Shown piece by piece: positions 1 to 8,446 of a stretch of DNA of 64,000 nt. Position 1 is the stretch's first letter. Each line of letters begins with the position of its first letter. The position numbers and the translations under genes were made by a program. Source of the stretch: Propionibacteriaceae bacterium (GTDB lineage: Bacteria > Actinomycetota > Actinomycetes > Propionibacteriales > Propionibacteriaceae); assembly GCA_009780915.1 (NCBI GenBank), contig WQZD01000001.1, positions 124,001-188,000 of the forward strand, given 5' to 3'. Under the pieces are notes generated by a model, which saw only the letters and a list, made by a program, of their open reading frames with translations, did no database searches and was not told the origin of the DNA.

Positions 1-366
1 TTGGAAGCCCCACGTGATGCGCTCCACTTTGACCATCTCAGTCGACACGTGGAAGATCCACTGGCTCATCACCTCGAAATCGGTGAAGACCGCGTTCACG
101 CGAACGCATTCGGAGAAGGACGCTCCGATGTCGTCGGACCAGTTCTTCTGCGAGTGCTGGCCGATCCAGGGTTGCGCTAGACCGTCGGGGTGTTTGGCCG
201 CCAGGTCCTTCAGGGTGGTGAGGACGGACTCCACCGTGTCCGTCACCGTCTCATGGGTCGCCGTGGCGTCGTGCCCCCAGCCGCTGACCTTGAGTCGCAC
301 CTCGGCACGATCCGACGTGCGGATGTCACGGGCGAACCCGTAGACCCTGATATCAGTCGTTGGCAT
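1..366 (-). CDS. SIMPL-domain (DUF541) protein, C-terminus outside window
   Basis: The reverse strand is open from an ATG at 366-364 to the window edge (122 codons, no stop). The product starts MPTTDIRVYGFAR and continues with alternating strands and one helix rich in Thr and Val, the pattern of the SIMPL/DUF541 (YggE-like) fold. The segment ending FTDFEVMSQW resembles the 'FxDFxxLxxW' stretch of actinobacterial members. There is no signal peptide, which fits the short cytoplasmic actinobacterial version rather than periplasmic YggE. The family has no settled biochemical role. No strong ribosome-binding site is visible before the start. Family assignment rests on overall pattern, not on catalytic residues. 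Confidence 0.65.
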   Translation of the reverse strand, partial: MPTTDIRVYGFARDIRTSDRAEVRLKVSGWGHDATATHETVTDTVESVLTTLKDLAAKHPDGLAQPWIGQHSQKNWSDDIGASFSECVRVNAVFTDFEVMSQWIFHVSTEMVKVERITWGFQ

Positions 367-453
367 AGGGACATTGTAACTCACCGATGAGCGAGCGCAA
401 TTCGGGGGTTGATCCTCGAACATCCACGCTGGGACGGCCCTCTCGTCCACCCC

Positions 454-1638
454 TCACACTCGCTGCACGACGAGCGCCCGGGCGCCCGTGGTCGTGGGGG
501 TCAGGATGAGAGTGGCGGGGTCCTTACCCTGGGGGTGGAGTCGTCGGCGGAGGACGGCTGGATCGACGTCCAGGCCGCGTACTTTGATCTCCAGGGTTCC
601 GATCCCACGGTCCCGTACCCACCCGCGCAGGGTTTTCTCCGAGAAGTCGAGGGTGTCCAGCACCTCGAAAGCCGTGGCGAACACCGTGGGGACCAGCCGC
701 GGCCCGGTGAGGTAGGCGATGGACGGGGCCACGGGATGGGTGCTGGTCAGGCGGGCGAGAGCCCCGATGGCGGAACTGCGGATGACCGCCGGGTCGGGTT
801 CGTAGATGTAGCGGTCCAGGGGCCCTGGGGCGGGCAAGGGGTGGGACGCTATCAGCCGCTGCTCATGATCGGCCAGGATGACGGCCTCGCGTACCCCCTG
901 AGCGAGGGGCCACGACCACAGGGTCGTCTCGACGAGGGAATTGTGATGCGAGACCCACGTGATGTTGGCGTGATCGGGCAGGACATGGCGGGGGAAGCCG
1001 GGGGCGAGTTTGACCACCACGACGCCCTGCGAGCGCGCGAGGATCTCGGAGACCGTGTCCCAGGAGGGGCTGAGATCCGCCACGTCCCACGAGCGTCCCC
1101 GCATGGTGCGGCGGGCCGGGTCGAGGAAGATCGCCGTCGCGGGGTCGGCCAGCCAAGGATCGATGTCCACGTCCTCCAGTCGACGGGTCAGGACATCGCA
1201 GGTCTGCCCGTCGCCCAGGCGGCGCAGGTTCTCCTGGGCGAACGTCGCGGTCACAGGATCGGCGTCGATGCCGACCACCGACAGCCCGGCTCGGCACATG
1301 GCGATGGCGTCCATGCCGAGCCCGCACCCGGCGTCCACCACACGCTCGACGCCGAGGGACGCTATCTGCTCGGCACGCCAGGCGGCCACCGGCGCCCGGG
1401 TGGCCTGCTCCAAGCCGTCGTGGGTCAGGAAAGCCTGGTCCGCCATGTCGCCCAGCTTGGTCCGGCCGCGGCGGCGCAGGGCCTCCTGATCGAGGACGGC
1501 GGCCGCACGGTCACCGGGCAGATCCTTGCGCAGCACGGCCCCAGCCGCGAGCGACGTGGGGTCGCTGACACGTCGTGCCAGGTCGATGTGGGGCGCCGCG
1601 TCCGGCGACACGAGCCATCGTGCGATGTCTTGCTCCAT
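454..1638 (-). CDS. Class I SAM-dependent methyltransferase with THUMP-like C-terminal domain
   Basis: The product is 394 aa from the ATG at 1638. An upstream ATG at 1707 would run through the divergent acetyltransferase start, so the internal start (MEQDIARWL) is preferred. The Rossmann motif I is VVDAGCGLGMDAIA at about residues 120-133, followed by the acidic residue of motif II (VVGIDAD). The motif IV region FLDPARR resembles the DPxR loop of RNA methyltransferases. The C-terminal 90 residues (TLEIKVRGLDVDPAVLRR and onward) match the THUMP-like domain that follows such methyltransferases in Actinobacteria. RNA methylation is the natural inference, but substrate and position are unknown. 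It is transcribed divergently from the GNAT gene with 44 bp between the starts. Confidence 0.8.
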   Translation of the reverse strand: MEQDIARWLVSPDAAPHIDLARRVSDPTSLAAGAVLRKDLPGDRAAAVLDQEALRRRGRTKLGDMADQAFLTHDGLEQATRAPVAAWRAEQIASLGVERVVDAGCGLGMDAIAMCRAGLSVVGIDADPVTATFAQENLRRLGDGQTCDVLTRRLEDVDIDPWLADPATAIFLDPARRTMRGRSWDVADLSPSWDTVSEILARSQGVVVVKLAPGFPRHVLPDHANITWVSHHNSLVETTLWSWPLAQGVREAVILADHEQRLIASHPLPAPGPLDRYIYEPDPAVIRSSAIGALARLTSTHPVAPSIAYLTGPRLVPTVFATAFEVLDTLDFSEKTLRGWVRDRGIGTLEIKVRGLDVDPAVLRRRLHPQGKDPATLILTPTTTGARALVVQRV

Positions 1639-1682
1639 GGGACTACTCTGCCATGGACTGACAAATATGGCAGCATATAACC

Positions 1683-1976
1683 ATGGAATTCCGGTGCGCA
1701 GCCTCACGATTCGAGGCGATCGACGATGGACATGTCGTCGGATGGTTGGACTTCGAGCAGGAGGGGGACGCCGTGGCCATGACCCACACCATCGTCCCCG
1801 ACGAGTACGGCGGGCGCGGCATCGGCAAGGCGCTGACGGCCCACGCCGTGGAGTACGCTCGCGAGCATGGATGGTCCATTCTTCCGTACTGCACGTTCAT
1901 CCAGGCGTACCTCGCCCACAATCCGGAACTGGCTGGTTTGGTGCCGCAGAGCCGTCGCGCGCAGTTCTCTTTGTGA
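1683..1976 (+). CDS. GNAT-family N-acetyltransferase (YjdJ type)
   Basis: This 97-aa protein is one short GNAT fold of the compact YjdJ/Gtn class. The acetyl-CoA binding motif A is TIVPDEYGGRGIGKALTAHA at about residues 37-56, with the pyrophosphate loop G-G-R-G-I-G-K. The usual motif B follows in AREHGWSILPYCTFIQAYLAHNPE, where YC..V..Y...HPE is typical. Members of this class are small acyl-acceptor proteins of unknown substrate. No Shine-Dalgarno sequence precedes the ATG, and the start is only 44 bp from the divergent methyltransferase start, so short or leaderless transcripts are likely on both sides. Confidence 0.85.
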   Translation: MEFRCAASRFEAIDDGHVVGWLDFEQEGDAVAMTHTIVPDEYGGRGIGKALTAHAVEYAREHGWSILPYCTFIQAYLAHNPELAGLVPQSRRAQFSL

Positions 1977-2047
1977 GTCGCGTCGGGCGTCATGGATGAC
2001 TCTGGGACGCTGGTCGGCCTCGCGGGGTTGTCCCGTACGATGAACCC

Positions 2048-2491
2048 ATGAGTGACAAACTATGGATGGAAGACTTCCATGTCGGGGACCACATCGTCTC
2101 CCAGGAAGCGATCGGCGTCACCGCCGACGAGATCATGGCCTTCGGCAGGCTGTACGATCCCCAGCCGGGCCACATCAGCGAGGAGACGGCGCAAGACAGC
2201 TTCTTTTCCGGGTTGGCCGCGTCCGGGTGGCACACCGCCGCGATCACCATGCGGCTCCTGGTCGACATGGGGTTCACGGGTGTGGTCGGCGTGAACATCT
2301 CCCTGACCTGGCCGACCCCGACCCGTCCGGGCGACCTGCTGAGCCTCGATCTGCGGGTGACCAGTGTGCGCACCTCCCAGAGCAAGCCAGACCGGGGGAT
2401 CGTCGAGGTCGAGTACGACACCCTCAACCAGGCTGGTGAGGTGCGCCAGCACACCCAGGCCACCATCATGGCTTTCCATCGGGACCACTGA
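2048..2491 (+). CDS. MaoC-like hotdog-fold dehydratase
   Basis: The product is 147 aa with a single hotdog domain of the MaoC/(R)-hydratase family. The catalytic signature is the Asp/His pair in YDPQPGHIS (about residues 36-44), equivalent to FDPQPFH in acyl dehydratases. The central helix follows (FSGLAASGWHTAAITMRLL). Such proteins hydrate enoyl-CoA or dehydrate 3-hydroxyacyl-CoA, but many actinobacterial single-domain copies have no known substrate. The gene stands alone, 46 bp ahead of pheA, and may share its transcript. Pathway assignment is open because no fatty-acid genes adjoin it. Confidence 0.85.
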   Translation: MSDKLWMEDFHVGDHIVSQEAIGVTADEIMAFGRLYDPQPGHISEETAQDSFFSGLAASGWHTAAITMRLLVDMGFTGVVGVNISLTWPTPTRPGDLLSLDLRVTSVRTSQSKPDRGIVEVEYDTLNQAGEVRQHTQATIMAFHRDH

Positions 2492-2537
2492 CGAGACGTC
2501 GCCCGGGGCTGCCGTCGGGGTGGGTAGCATAGGACGC

Positions 2538-3443
2538 ATGCTCGGATACTTCGGCCCTCCAGGGACCTTCGCCCATCAGGCTCTGCTCAGTCTGGCCATC
2601 GACGAGGAGGCGCAGCCGTTCGCGTCGGTGGGGGCCACGCTCGACGCGGTGCGCTCTGGCGTCGTGCGCGCGGGATTGGTCCCGATCGAGAACTCCGTCG
2701 AGGGCGGGGTGTCGGCGACCATCGACAACCTGGCCCAAGGAGAGCGGCTGCAGATCGGCGCCGAGGTCCTCCTCACGGTCAACTTCGGGTTGTACGTGCG
2801 CCCGGGCACGCGCTTGGAGGACGTTCGTCGGATCGTCACCCACTCCCATGCGGCCGCGCAGGTGCGCGGATGGGTGCGTCAGAACCTCCCCGAGGCCACG
2901 ATCACCGAGCAGGGCTCGACCGCAGGGGCGGCCGCCGAGGTCGCGCGAGAGGACTCCGCCTTCGACGCCGCCGTGTGCGCTCCCGTGGCCGGGGACCTGT
3001 ACGGCTTGACCGCAGCGGCCCAGGACATCGCCGACCACGCCGACGCGGTGACGCGATTCGTCTTGGTGTCGCGCCCCTTCCGTCCCGATCCTCCGGTGGG
3101 CCACGACAAGACGAGCATCGTCGTCCACCTGAAGTCCGACCACCCGGGGACCTTGATGGAGATGCTCCAGCAGTTCGCCCTGCGCGGGGTCAACCTGTGC
3201 CGCATCGAGTCACGTCCCGAGAAGGACAAGATGGGCAATTACTACTTCTCCATCGACGCCATCGGCCACATCCACGAGAAGCGGATGCGAGAGGCCCTGA
3301 CCGGCCTGCATCGTACCTGCCGCGAGGTCACCTTCCTGGGATCGTACCCCCGTGCCGACAAGGTCCCCCAGTCCGCCGAGATCGGGACCACGGACGCTGA
3401 CTTCGCCGAAGCCGATTCCTGGCTGGGCGGAATCCTGGGATAG
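2538..3443 (+). CDS. pheA: Prephenate dehydratase
   Basis: Converts prephenate to phenylpyruvate in phenylalanine synthesis. The 301-aa product begins MLGYFGPPGTFAHQAL at the ATG at 2538; the frame is open further upstream but that part has no family similarity. The PDT domain shows GPPGTF at the start, the IPIENS-type signature LVPIENSVEGGVSATIDNL at about residues 54-72, and the T-R-F motif in AVTRFVLVS near 176. A C-terminal ACT domain (about 190-270) carries the Phe-binding ESRPEK motif. There is no chorismate mutase domain, so this is the stand-alone actinobacterial form, expected to be feedback-inhibited by phenylalanine through the ACT domain. Confidence 0.96.
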   Translation: MLGYFGPPGTFAHQALLSLAIDEEAQPFASVGATLDAVRSGVVRAGLVPIENSVEGGVSATIDNLAQGERLQIGAEVLLTVNFGLYVRPGTRLEDVRRIVTHSHAAAQVRGWVRQNLPEATITEQGSTAGAAAEVAREDSAFDAAVCAPVAGDLYGLTAAAQDIADHADAVTRFVLVSRPFRPDPPVGHDKTSIVVHLKSDHPGTLMEMLQQFALRGVNLCRIESRPEKDKMGNYYFSIDAIGHIHEKRMREALTGLHRTCREVTFLGSYPRADKVPQSAEIGTTDADFAEADSWLGGILG

Positions 3444-3478
3444 CACGCGCTCGACGGACCCGGTTCGAGATCGCCAGC

Positions 3479-3499
3479 CCTGGGCACGACCCAGGGCGT
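3479..3499. terminator. Hairpin after pheA
   Basis: A perfect 8-bp stem (GCCCTGGG / CCCAGGGC) with a 5-nt loop lies 36 bp past the pheA stop and 100 bp before adk. No T-run follows, so it is at best a weak or Rho-assisted terminator. It separates pheA from the adk-map unit. Confidence 0.45.
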
Positions 3500-3598
3500 A
3501 CGACCGTTCTGTCATGGGACTCTGCCCGCGCGAGGACCCACCGATATTGGATAGAGTCAGCAGTGACATTATGTCGGTGGAAGGAAAGGAAAACAACA

Positions 3599-4162
3599 AT
3601 GAGGATGTTAATCATGGGTCCCCCGGGCGCCGGGAAGGGCACGCAAAGCAAGAAGATCTCACAGGACTTTGGAATCCCCGAGATCTCGACGGGGGCACTC
3701 TTTCGGACCCACGTCGCCAATCAGACTGAGTTGGGCGCGATCGTCTCGGCGATCATGGAGAAGGGCGAACTCGTGCCAGACGCGGTGACGGTCGCCATGC
3801 TGGACGACCGGCTCACCCAGCCGGACACCGCGCCGGGCTTCCTGCTCGACGGATTCCCGCGCACGGTCGCGCAGGCGGACGCCCTCGATCAGATACTCGC
3901 GACGCTGGATGTCGACCTTGACGTGGTCCTGAGCTTCAACGTCGACCAAGAGACCCTGATTCAGCGCATGCTGAAGAGGGCCGCGATCGAGGGGCGTTCG
4001 GACGACAACGAGGAGACGATCCGTCGTCGTTTCGAGGTCTACACGGCGCAGACAGAGCCGTTGCTCGCCCTGTACCGAGACCGTGGGATCCTCGTCGAGA
4101 TTGACGGCATGGGTACGGTCGATGAGGTCCACGCGAGAATCATGGAGGCATTGAAGAAGTGA
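3599..4162 (+). CDS. adk: Adenylate kinase, short form
   Basis: Catalyses ATP + AMP = 2 ADP in the cytoplasm. The 187-aa product starts MRMLIMGPPGAGKGTQ with the P-loop GPPGAGKGT at residues 7-15. The AMP-binding segment ISTGALFR and the FLLDGFPRT motif follow. The lid is the short type: after RMLKRAAIEGRSDDN the chain goes directly to ETIRRRFEVY, without the roughly 30-residue LID insertion of long bacterial Adk. The ATG at 3599 is chosen over an in-frame ATG at 3563 because of the purine-rich GGAAAGGA just upstream and the position of the P-loop. Its stop overlaps the GTG of map by four bases, so the two are probably translationally coupled. secY, the usual upstream partner, is absent here. 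Confidence 0.96.
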   Translation: MRMLIMGPPGAGKGTQSKKISQDFGIPEISTGALFRTHVANQTELGAIVSAIMEKGELVPDAVTVAMLDDRLTQPDTAPGFLLDGFPRTVAQADALDQILATLDVDLDVVLSFNVDQETLIQRMLKRAAIEGRSDDNEETIRRRFEVYTAQTEPLLALYRDRGILVEIDGMGTVDEVHARIMEALKK

Positions 4163-5004
4163 AACGGTCACGTCGTTCCGGTGGGGAGATCCTTTCCGAC
4201 GATGAGCTGAAACTCATGCGGAAAGCCGGTCTGGTCGTGGCGCGCGCCCTCGACGAGATCACACGAACCGCCCGCGCGGGGATGACGACACGCGAGGTGG
4301 ACGCCATCGCCGTCGAGGTCCTGGCGCGAGCCGGAGCGGCGTCGAGCTTCTTGGGGTACGAGCCTGGGTACGGTGTTCCACCGTACCCGGCCGTCACCTG
4401 CCTGTCCGTCAATGAGGTGGTCGTCCACGGCATCCCCTCGGATCGCGTCCTGGCTGACGGTGACCTGCTGTGCGTGGACTTCGGCGCCATCGTGGGCGGT
4501 TACCACGGCGATGCGGCGCGGTCGATCGCCATCGGGGAGGTCGAGCCCCAGGTGACCAAGCTCTCCGACGCCACGAGGGAGGCGATGTGGGCCGGCATCG
4601 GCGCGGCCCGGATCGGCGGAAAGATCGGTGACATCTCCTGGGCGATCCAGCAGTCGATCACGTCCAGCGGGAGGTACGGCATCGTGCGCGACTACACCGG
4701 ACACGGCATCGGCCACCAGATGCACCAGCCCCCGGACGTGCCCAACTACGGCCCCGCCGGGCGAGGCCCGGTGATCCAGCGGGGATTGTGCCTGGCCATC
4801 GAGCCCATGGCCACCGCCGGCAACCACCGTACCGAGATCCTCGACGACGAGTGGACGGTCGTCACCTGCGACAACTCCGTCGCCGCCCACTGGGAGAACA
4901 CGATCACAGTGACCCCCCACGGCTTGTGGGTCCTCACCGAACTCGACGGCGGTGAAGCGGAACTGACGCGCCGAGGACTTCCCTTCGGACCTCTGGCCGA
5001 TTGA
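4159..5004 (+). CDS. map: Type I methionine aminopeptidase
   Basis: Removes the N-terminal methionine from nascent proteins. The 281-aa product has all five metal ligands of the pita-bread fold: D107 (CVDFG), D118 (HGD), H182 (GHGIG), E215 (AIEP) and E246 (WENT). The substrate-site histidine is H90 (VVHGIP). The start is a GTG that overlaps the adk stop (GTGA), giving a coupled adk-map pair as in many bacterial ribosomal-protein operons. There is no N-terminal SH3-like zinc region, so this is the type Ia/short form. Confidence 0.96.
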   Translation: MKRSRRSGGEILSDDELKLMRKAGLVVARALDEITRTARAGMTTREVDAIAVEVLARAGAASSFLGYEPGYGVPPYPAVTCLSVNEVVVHGIPSDRVLADGDLLCVDFGAIVGGYHGDAARSIAIGEVEPQVTKLSDATREAMWAGIGAARIGGKIGDISWAIQQSITSSGRYGIVRDYTGHGIGHQMHQPPDVPNYGPAGRGPVIQRGLCLAIEPMATAGNHRTEILDDEWTVVTCDNSVAAHWENTITVTPHGLWVLTELDGGEAELTRRGLPFGPLAD

Positions 5005-5069
5005 GGCCATATGGCGTGCCCCACAAGCGTTGTGTGGTGAGGCGGTCACTCGGGCAGTGCGAGACTGCG

Positions 5070-5495
5070 CTAGTTTTCATCCACGCCCTTCACCGCTTCC
5101 TGCACGATGTCGGCCATCTGGGTGACCGGCTCGTGCTCCCATAGGCGGATGACACGCCACCCGGCGTCCTCGAGGAGGCCGGTGGTCTGCTTGTCCCGCT
5201 CCTCGTTACGTCTCACCTTGGCGTCCCAGTAGTCGGTGTGGCTCTTGGGTTGGCGATAGTGCTCGGGGCAGCCGTGCCAGAAGCATCCGTCCACGAGGAC
5301 GGCGACCTTGGCGCGGGGGAAGGCGATGTCGACGGTCCGGCGCACATGGGGCAGAGGGGCGACGCCGACCCTGTACCTCAAGCCACGCCGAAAGAGTTCG
5401 CGGCGTAACGCCATCTCAGGACCGGTGTCCCGGCTCTTGTTGGCTCGCATCGACGCTCGCGTCCCCGGAGAGGTCGCCCATGATTCGGACTCCAC
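5070..5495 (-). CDS. Very-short-patch-repair endonuclease (Vsr)
   Basis: Vsr nicks DNA 5' of a T:G mismatch produced when 5-methylcytosine deaminates. The 141-aa product contains the family hallmarks: NKSRDTGPEMALRR near the N-terminus, the catalytic Asp in VDIAFPRAKVAVLVDGCFWHGCPEHYRQP (the D of VDIAF and the FWHGC/H zinc-site region), and RVIRLWEHE at the end. An internal ATG (MRANKS, at 5450) is an alternative start. It is divergent from a C5-cytosine methyltransferase with about 75 bp between them, the standard pairing: Vsr repairs the mutations caused by that enzyme's product. Confidence 0.93.
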   Translation of the reverse strand: MESESWATSPGTRASMRANKSRDTGPEMALRRELFRRGLRYRVGVAPLPHVRRTVDIAFPRAKVAVLVDGCFWHGCPEHYRQPKSHTDYWDAKVRRNEERDKQTTGLLEDAGWRVIRLWEHEPVTQMADIVQEAVKGVDEN

Positions 5496-5571
5496 ACACC
5501 CAGCCTACGGCGATGCGGGGATGTCCAAAACACTGGGGCTCGCCCTTTTCGTGTCGTACCCCCCAAGTAGA

Positions 5572-6780
5572 ATGCTTGGCATGACGATAGTGACCGATGA
5601 CCTCACGGAGATCTCCCACCCGCCGCAGGCGCTGGAGTTCTTCGCGGGCATCGGCCTCGCCCGCCTCGGGCTCGAAGGGGCTGGGTTCCAGGTGGCGTGG
5701 TCCAACGACTACGAGCCTGACAAGCGAGCGCTCTACGAAGGGAATTTCGGCCCCTCGCCCGGACATGAGTTCGTGCTCGGTGACATCCGCGAAGTGCGGG
5801 GCGCCGCTCTGCCGACAGGTGTCAGCCTGGCGTGGGCGTCTTCTCCCTGCACTGATCTGTCGTTGGCCGGCGCTCGCGCGGGTCTGCGAGGGTCGCAGTC
5901 GGGAACTTTCTGGGAGTTCATCCGTATCCTCTCGGAGATGGACGCCGACCGACCACCCGTGGTCGTCCTCGAGAATGTCGTCGGTCTGGCGACCTCTCAC
6001 GGGGGCGAGGATCTCGCCGCGGCCGTGAGGGCCTTCAACGGACTCGGATACTCCGTCGACGTCCTCGCCATCGACGCCCGGAGGTTCGTGCCCCAATCGC
6101 GTCCGAGACTCTTTCTCGTCGGCGCGACCGATCCACCCGACGCGATCTGCCAGGACAGTCATGATCTGCGCCCGGATTGGCTGTGGAGAGTCTTCGGCGA
6201 CAGCACTCTTCGTACCCACCGCGCCAGCCTGCCGCCCGTGCCCGCGCCACTGACCTGTGGGCTCGGGGTGTACGTCGAGGAGATGTCGGCGGCTGACGAG
6301 CGGTGGTGGGACCAGGATCGAACCGACGCTTTCCTCGCGTCGATGTCCGCCACGCAGATCCAGCGTGTGACCCAGTTGCGAGAATCGGTGGGCGTGTCAT
6401 ACAGGACGGCGTACCGTCGCACCCGGGCGGGCGTCGCCGTCTGGGAGGTACGTCCGGACGACATCGCCGGATGCCTGCGCACCGCGCGCGGGGGGTCCTC
6501 CAAGCAAGCTGTGGTGCGTGTGGGGGACGGGGATCTGCAGGTCCGGTGGATGACGCCACGCGAGTACGCCAACCTCATGGGAGCTGGGCAGTACCGACTC
6601 GACGGCGCCCGCACCAATCAAAGCCTCTTCGGGTTCGGAGACGCGGTGGCGGTGCCGGTGGTCGAGTGGCTGGCCGAACACTATCTGATGCCACTGGTGA
6701 CAGGGTGGGGAGGCTCAGGTCAGGATGCCCGCCGCCAGACTTCCTCACCGCACCGACGTGAGGGAATGTCACATGGATGA
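5572..6780 (+). CDS. DNA (cytosine-5-)-methyltransferase
   Basis: Transfers a methyl group from SAM to C5 of cytosine in a specific DNA site. Counting from the ATG at 5581, motif I is ALEFFAGIGLARLGLEGAGF (17-36), and motif IV is WASSPCTDLSLAG with catalytic Cys90; the usual PPC is SPC here. Motif VI is LENVVG (E131) and motif VIII is QSRPRLFLVG. Motif X is GFGDAVAVPVVEWLAEHY near the C-terminus. Either ATG 5572 or 5581 may be the start; the frame is open further back but overlaps vsr. The stop overlaps the start of the DUF4928-like gene by eight bases. Together with Vsr this forms a type II-like restriction-modification island; the recognition sequence cannot be read from the protein. Confidence 0.93.
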   Translation: MLGMTIVTDDLTEISHPPQALEFFAGIGLARLGLEGAGFQVAWSNDYEPDKRALYEGNFGPSPGHEFVLGDIREVRGAALPTGVSLAWASSPCTDLSLAGARAGLRGSQSGTFWEFIRILSEMDADRPPVVVLENVVGLATSHGGEDLAAAVRAFNGLGYSVDVLAIDARRFVPQSRPRLFLVGATDPPDAICQDSHDLRPDWLWRVFGDSTLRTHRASLPPVPAPLTCGLGVYVEEMSAADERWWDQDRTDAFLASMSATQIQRVTQLRESVGVSYRTAYRRTRAGVAVWEVRPDDIAGCLRTARGGSSKQAVVRVGDGDLQVRWMTPREYANLMGAGQYRLDGARTNQSLFGFGDAVAVPVVEWLAEHYLMPLVTGWGGSGQDARRQTSSPHRREGMSHG

Positions 6781-7711
6781 CAAGACACGGGCTGATCTAG
6801 AGCGCTTCCAGGCGGACAACAAAGTCACCACCAAAGGTCCACTGTCCTTGGTGGTGCAGTTGAGCGACGCTCTGCGTCGTCATAGGCAACCATGGCAGCC
6901 GCAAGACTTCCTCACCGAGAACAAGGGGCAGGTCGCTGGCCTCGGCGGCGCCAATCTGAAGAAGATTCTCGCGCGGCATGGCATCACACGGATCCTGTCG
7001 GCGGAGGGCGGCCGCACGAGTCGAGGCAACATGGGACTGATGATGAAGTACATCGACTTCATGAACAGGCTCAGGGAGGACGTGGGCATCGATTACGAGG
7101 GCGTCGAGGAATTCTGGGCAGAGCAGGTGGGTCGCTATTTCCACAACCAGCCCTTCACGCTCAACGCGGACGCGACACGGACGCTGGGGGCCAACCTGGA
7201 CGACCTCTTCCAGCAGGCGCGTAAGCGGCAGTCTGAGAACCCTGGCACACAGTACCTCGGGACAATGCTCCAACATCTCATCGCGGCCAAACTGTCTATC
7301 GTGCTTCCCGCTGGTTCATTCCAGGTCTTCGGAGCTGCTGTGGCGGATGCCCCGAGTGCCAGAAGTGGCGATTTCGTGATCAATGACACGGTGGTTCATT
7401 GCACGACATCCCCAGGGGAGCCACTCATCCGAAAGTGCGAGGCCAACCTGAACGCTGGGGCCAAGCCGATTATCATCACGCTCTTCGAGCGGGTGCGTAC
7501 GGCCCTCGACTTGGCTGCCGACGCCGGTCTCGCTGGCCGGGTGGATGTGTGGGATGTGCAACAATTCCTCGCGACTAATGTCAATGAACGCAGTCTCTTC
7601 GATCCAGCCGCACGAGCGGCGCAAATCGGGGGAATCATCGCCGTGTACAACCAGATCATCGACACCGTCGAGACGGATCCGAGTCTGCGAATCGAGTTCG
7701 AGGCCAACTGA
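6773..7711 (+). CDS. DUF4928-like protein, candidate restriction endonuclease
   Basis: This 312-aa protein starts at an ATG with a good ribosome-binding site (GAGGGA) inside the end of the methyltransferase gene, so the two are co-translated. It resembles the DUF4928 family, which commonly sits beside C5-cytosine methyltransferases. The C-terminal half has a strand-rich core around residues 205-250 (SGDFVINDTVVHCTTSP, then LIRKCEANLNAG and KPIIITLFERV). The order Asp, strand, then a Thr/Glu-containing strand could be a diverged PD-(D/E)XK nuclease, but I cannot identify a full catalytic triad. Position and coupling make it the likely restriction partner of the methyltransferase; this is inference from context. 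Confidence 0.6.
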   Translation: MDDKTRADLERFQADNKVTTKGPLSLVVQLSDALRRHRQPWQPQDFLTENKGQVAGLGGANLKKILARHGITRILSAEGGRTSRGNMGLMMKYIDFMNRLREDVGIDYEGVEEFWAEQVGRYFHNQPFTLNADATRTLGANLDDLFQQARKRQSENPGTQYLGTMLQHLIAAKLSIVLPAGSFQVFGAAVADAPSARSGDFVINDTVVHCTTSPGEPLIRKCEANLNAGAKPIIITLFERVRTALDLAADAGLAGRVDVWDVQQFLATNVNERSLFDPAARAAQIGGIIAVYNQIIDTVETDPSLRIEFEAN

Positions 7712-7834
7712 TGTGCGTGGGGCGCGCGTCAGGGGCGAATGGCGAGGCGCTGACCTGACGGTTCTTCCGCGAAGGACGCCACGGTCCCGTACGCAGCACG
7801 TTGTCAGTGATAAAATTGGGCCATTGCTAGAGCG

Positions 7835-7859
7835 TATCCTGCACTCCCAGGCAAGGATA
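7835..7859. promoter_or_regulatory. Inverted repeat upstream of ahpC
   Basis: TATCCT and AGGATA form a perfect 6-bp inverted repeat with a 13-bp spacer, 17 bp before the ahpC start. It lies where a peroxide-responsive regulator could act, but it does not match the OxyR consensus and no regulator gene adjoins. Low-confidence operator. Confidence 0.25.
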
Positions 7860-7875
7860 GAAGGAAAGGATTATT

Positions 7876-8439
7876 ATGTCATTAATCGGAAAAGATGTTG
7901 CTGAGTTCTCCGTACAGGCATACCAGAACAACGAGTTCAAGACGGTCACGAAGGCGGATCTGCTTGGTAAGTGGTCTGTGTTCGTGTTCTACCCGGCGGA
8001 CTTCACCTTCGTGTGCCCCACCGAACTCGGCGACCTGGCGGATGCCTATGCCGAGTTCCAGAAGATCGGCTGCGAGGTGTACTCGGTGTCCACCGACACC
8101 CATTTCGTCCACAAGGCGTGGCACGACGCATCGGACACGATCAAGAAGATCCATTACCCGATGCTGGCCGACCCGACCCATGCCCTGTGCCGGGACTTCG
8201 AGGTCCTGATCGAGGCGGACGGCGTCGCTGAGCGCGGGTCCTTCGTGATCGGCCCCGACGGCAAGATCGCTGCCTATGAGGTCAATGGCGGCAGCGTCGG
8301 CCGTAGCGCGCAGGAGCTCTTGCGTCGCGTCGAGGCGTCGCAGTTCGTCGCCACCCACGACGGCGAGGTGTGCCCCGCCAACTGGACCCCGGGTGCGAAG
8401 ACCCTGACTCCGTCCCTGGATCTCGTCGGTCTGCTCTGA
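7876..8439 (+). CDS. ahpC: Alkyl hydroperoxide reductase subunit C (2-Cys peroxiredoxin)
   Basis: Reduces hydrogen peroxide and organic peroxides. The 187-aa product has the peroxidatic Cys47 in FTFVCPTE and the resolving Cys166 in EVCPANW, as in typical AhpC. A strong ribosome-binding site (GAAAGGA) precedes the ATG. The next gene, 7 bp downstream, encodes the matching flavoprotein reductase, so the pair is one operon. Length and sequence are ordinary for AhpC of the Prx1 class rather than the mycobacterial AhpC/AhpD type. Confidence 0.96.
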   Translation: MSLIGKDVAEFSVQAYQNNEFKTVTKADLLGKWSVFVFYPADFTFVCPTELGDLADAYAEFQKIGCEVYSVSTDTHFVHKAWHDASDTIKKIHYPMLADPTHALCRDFEVLIEADGVAERGSFVIGPDGKIAAYEVNGGSVGRSAQELLRRVEASQFVATHDGEVCPANWTPGAKTLTPSLDLVGLL

Positions 8440-8446
8440 TCCGGTC

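Noticed and set aside
409-1680. 423-codon plus-strand open frame
   Set aside because: Antisense to the methyltransferase, whose Rossmann motif and THUMP-like end are clear; the plus-strand product is Gly/Arg-rich without motifs.
5005-5069. Short hairpin (CACAA/TTGTG) between map and vsr
   Set aside because: Stem of only five base pairs; too weak to call a terminator.
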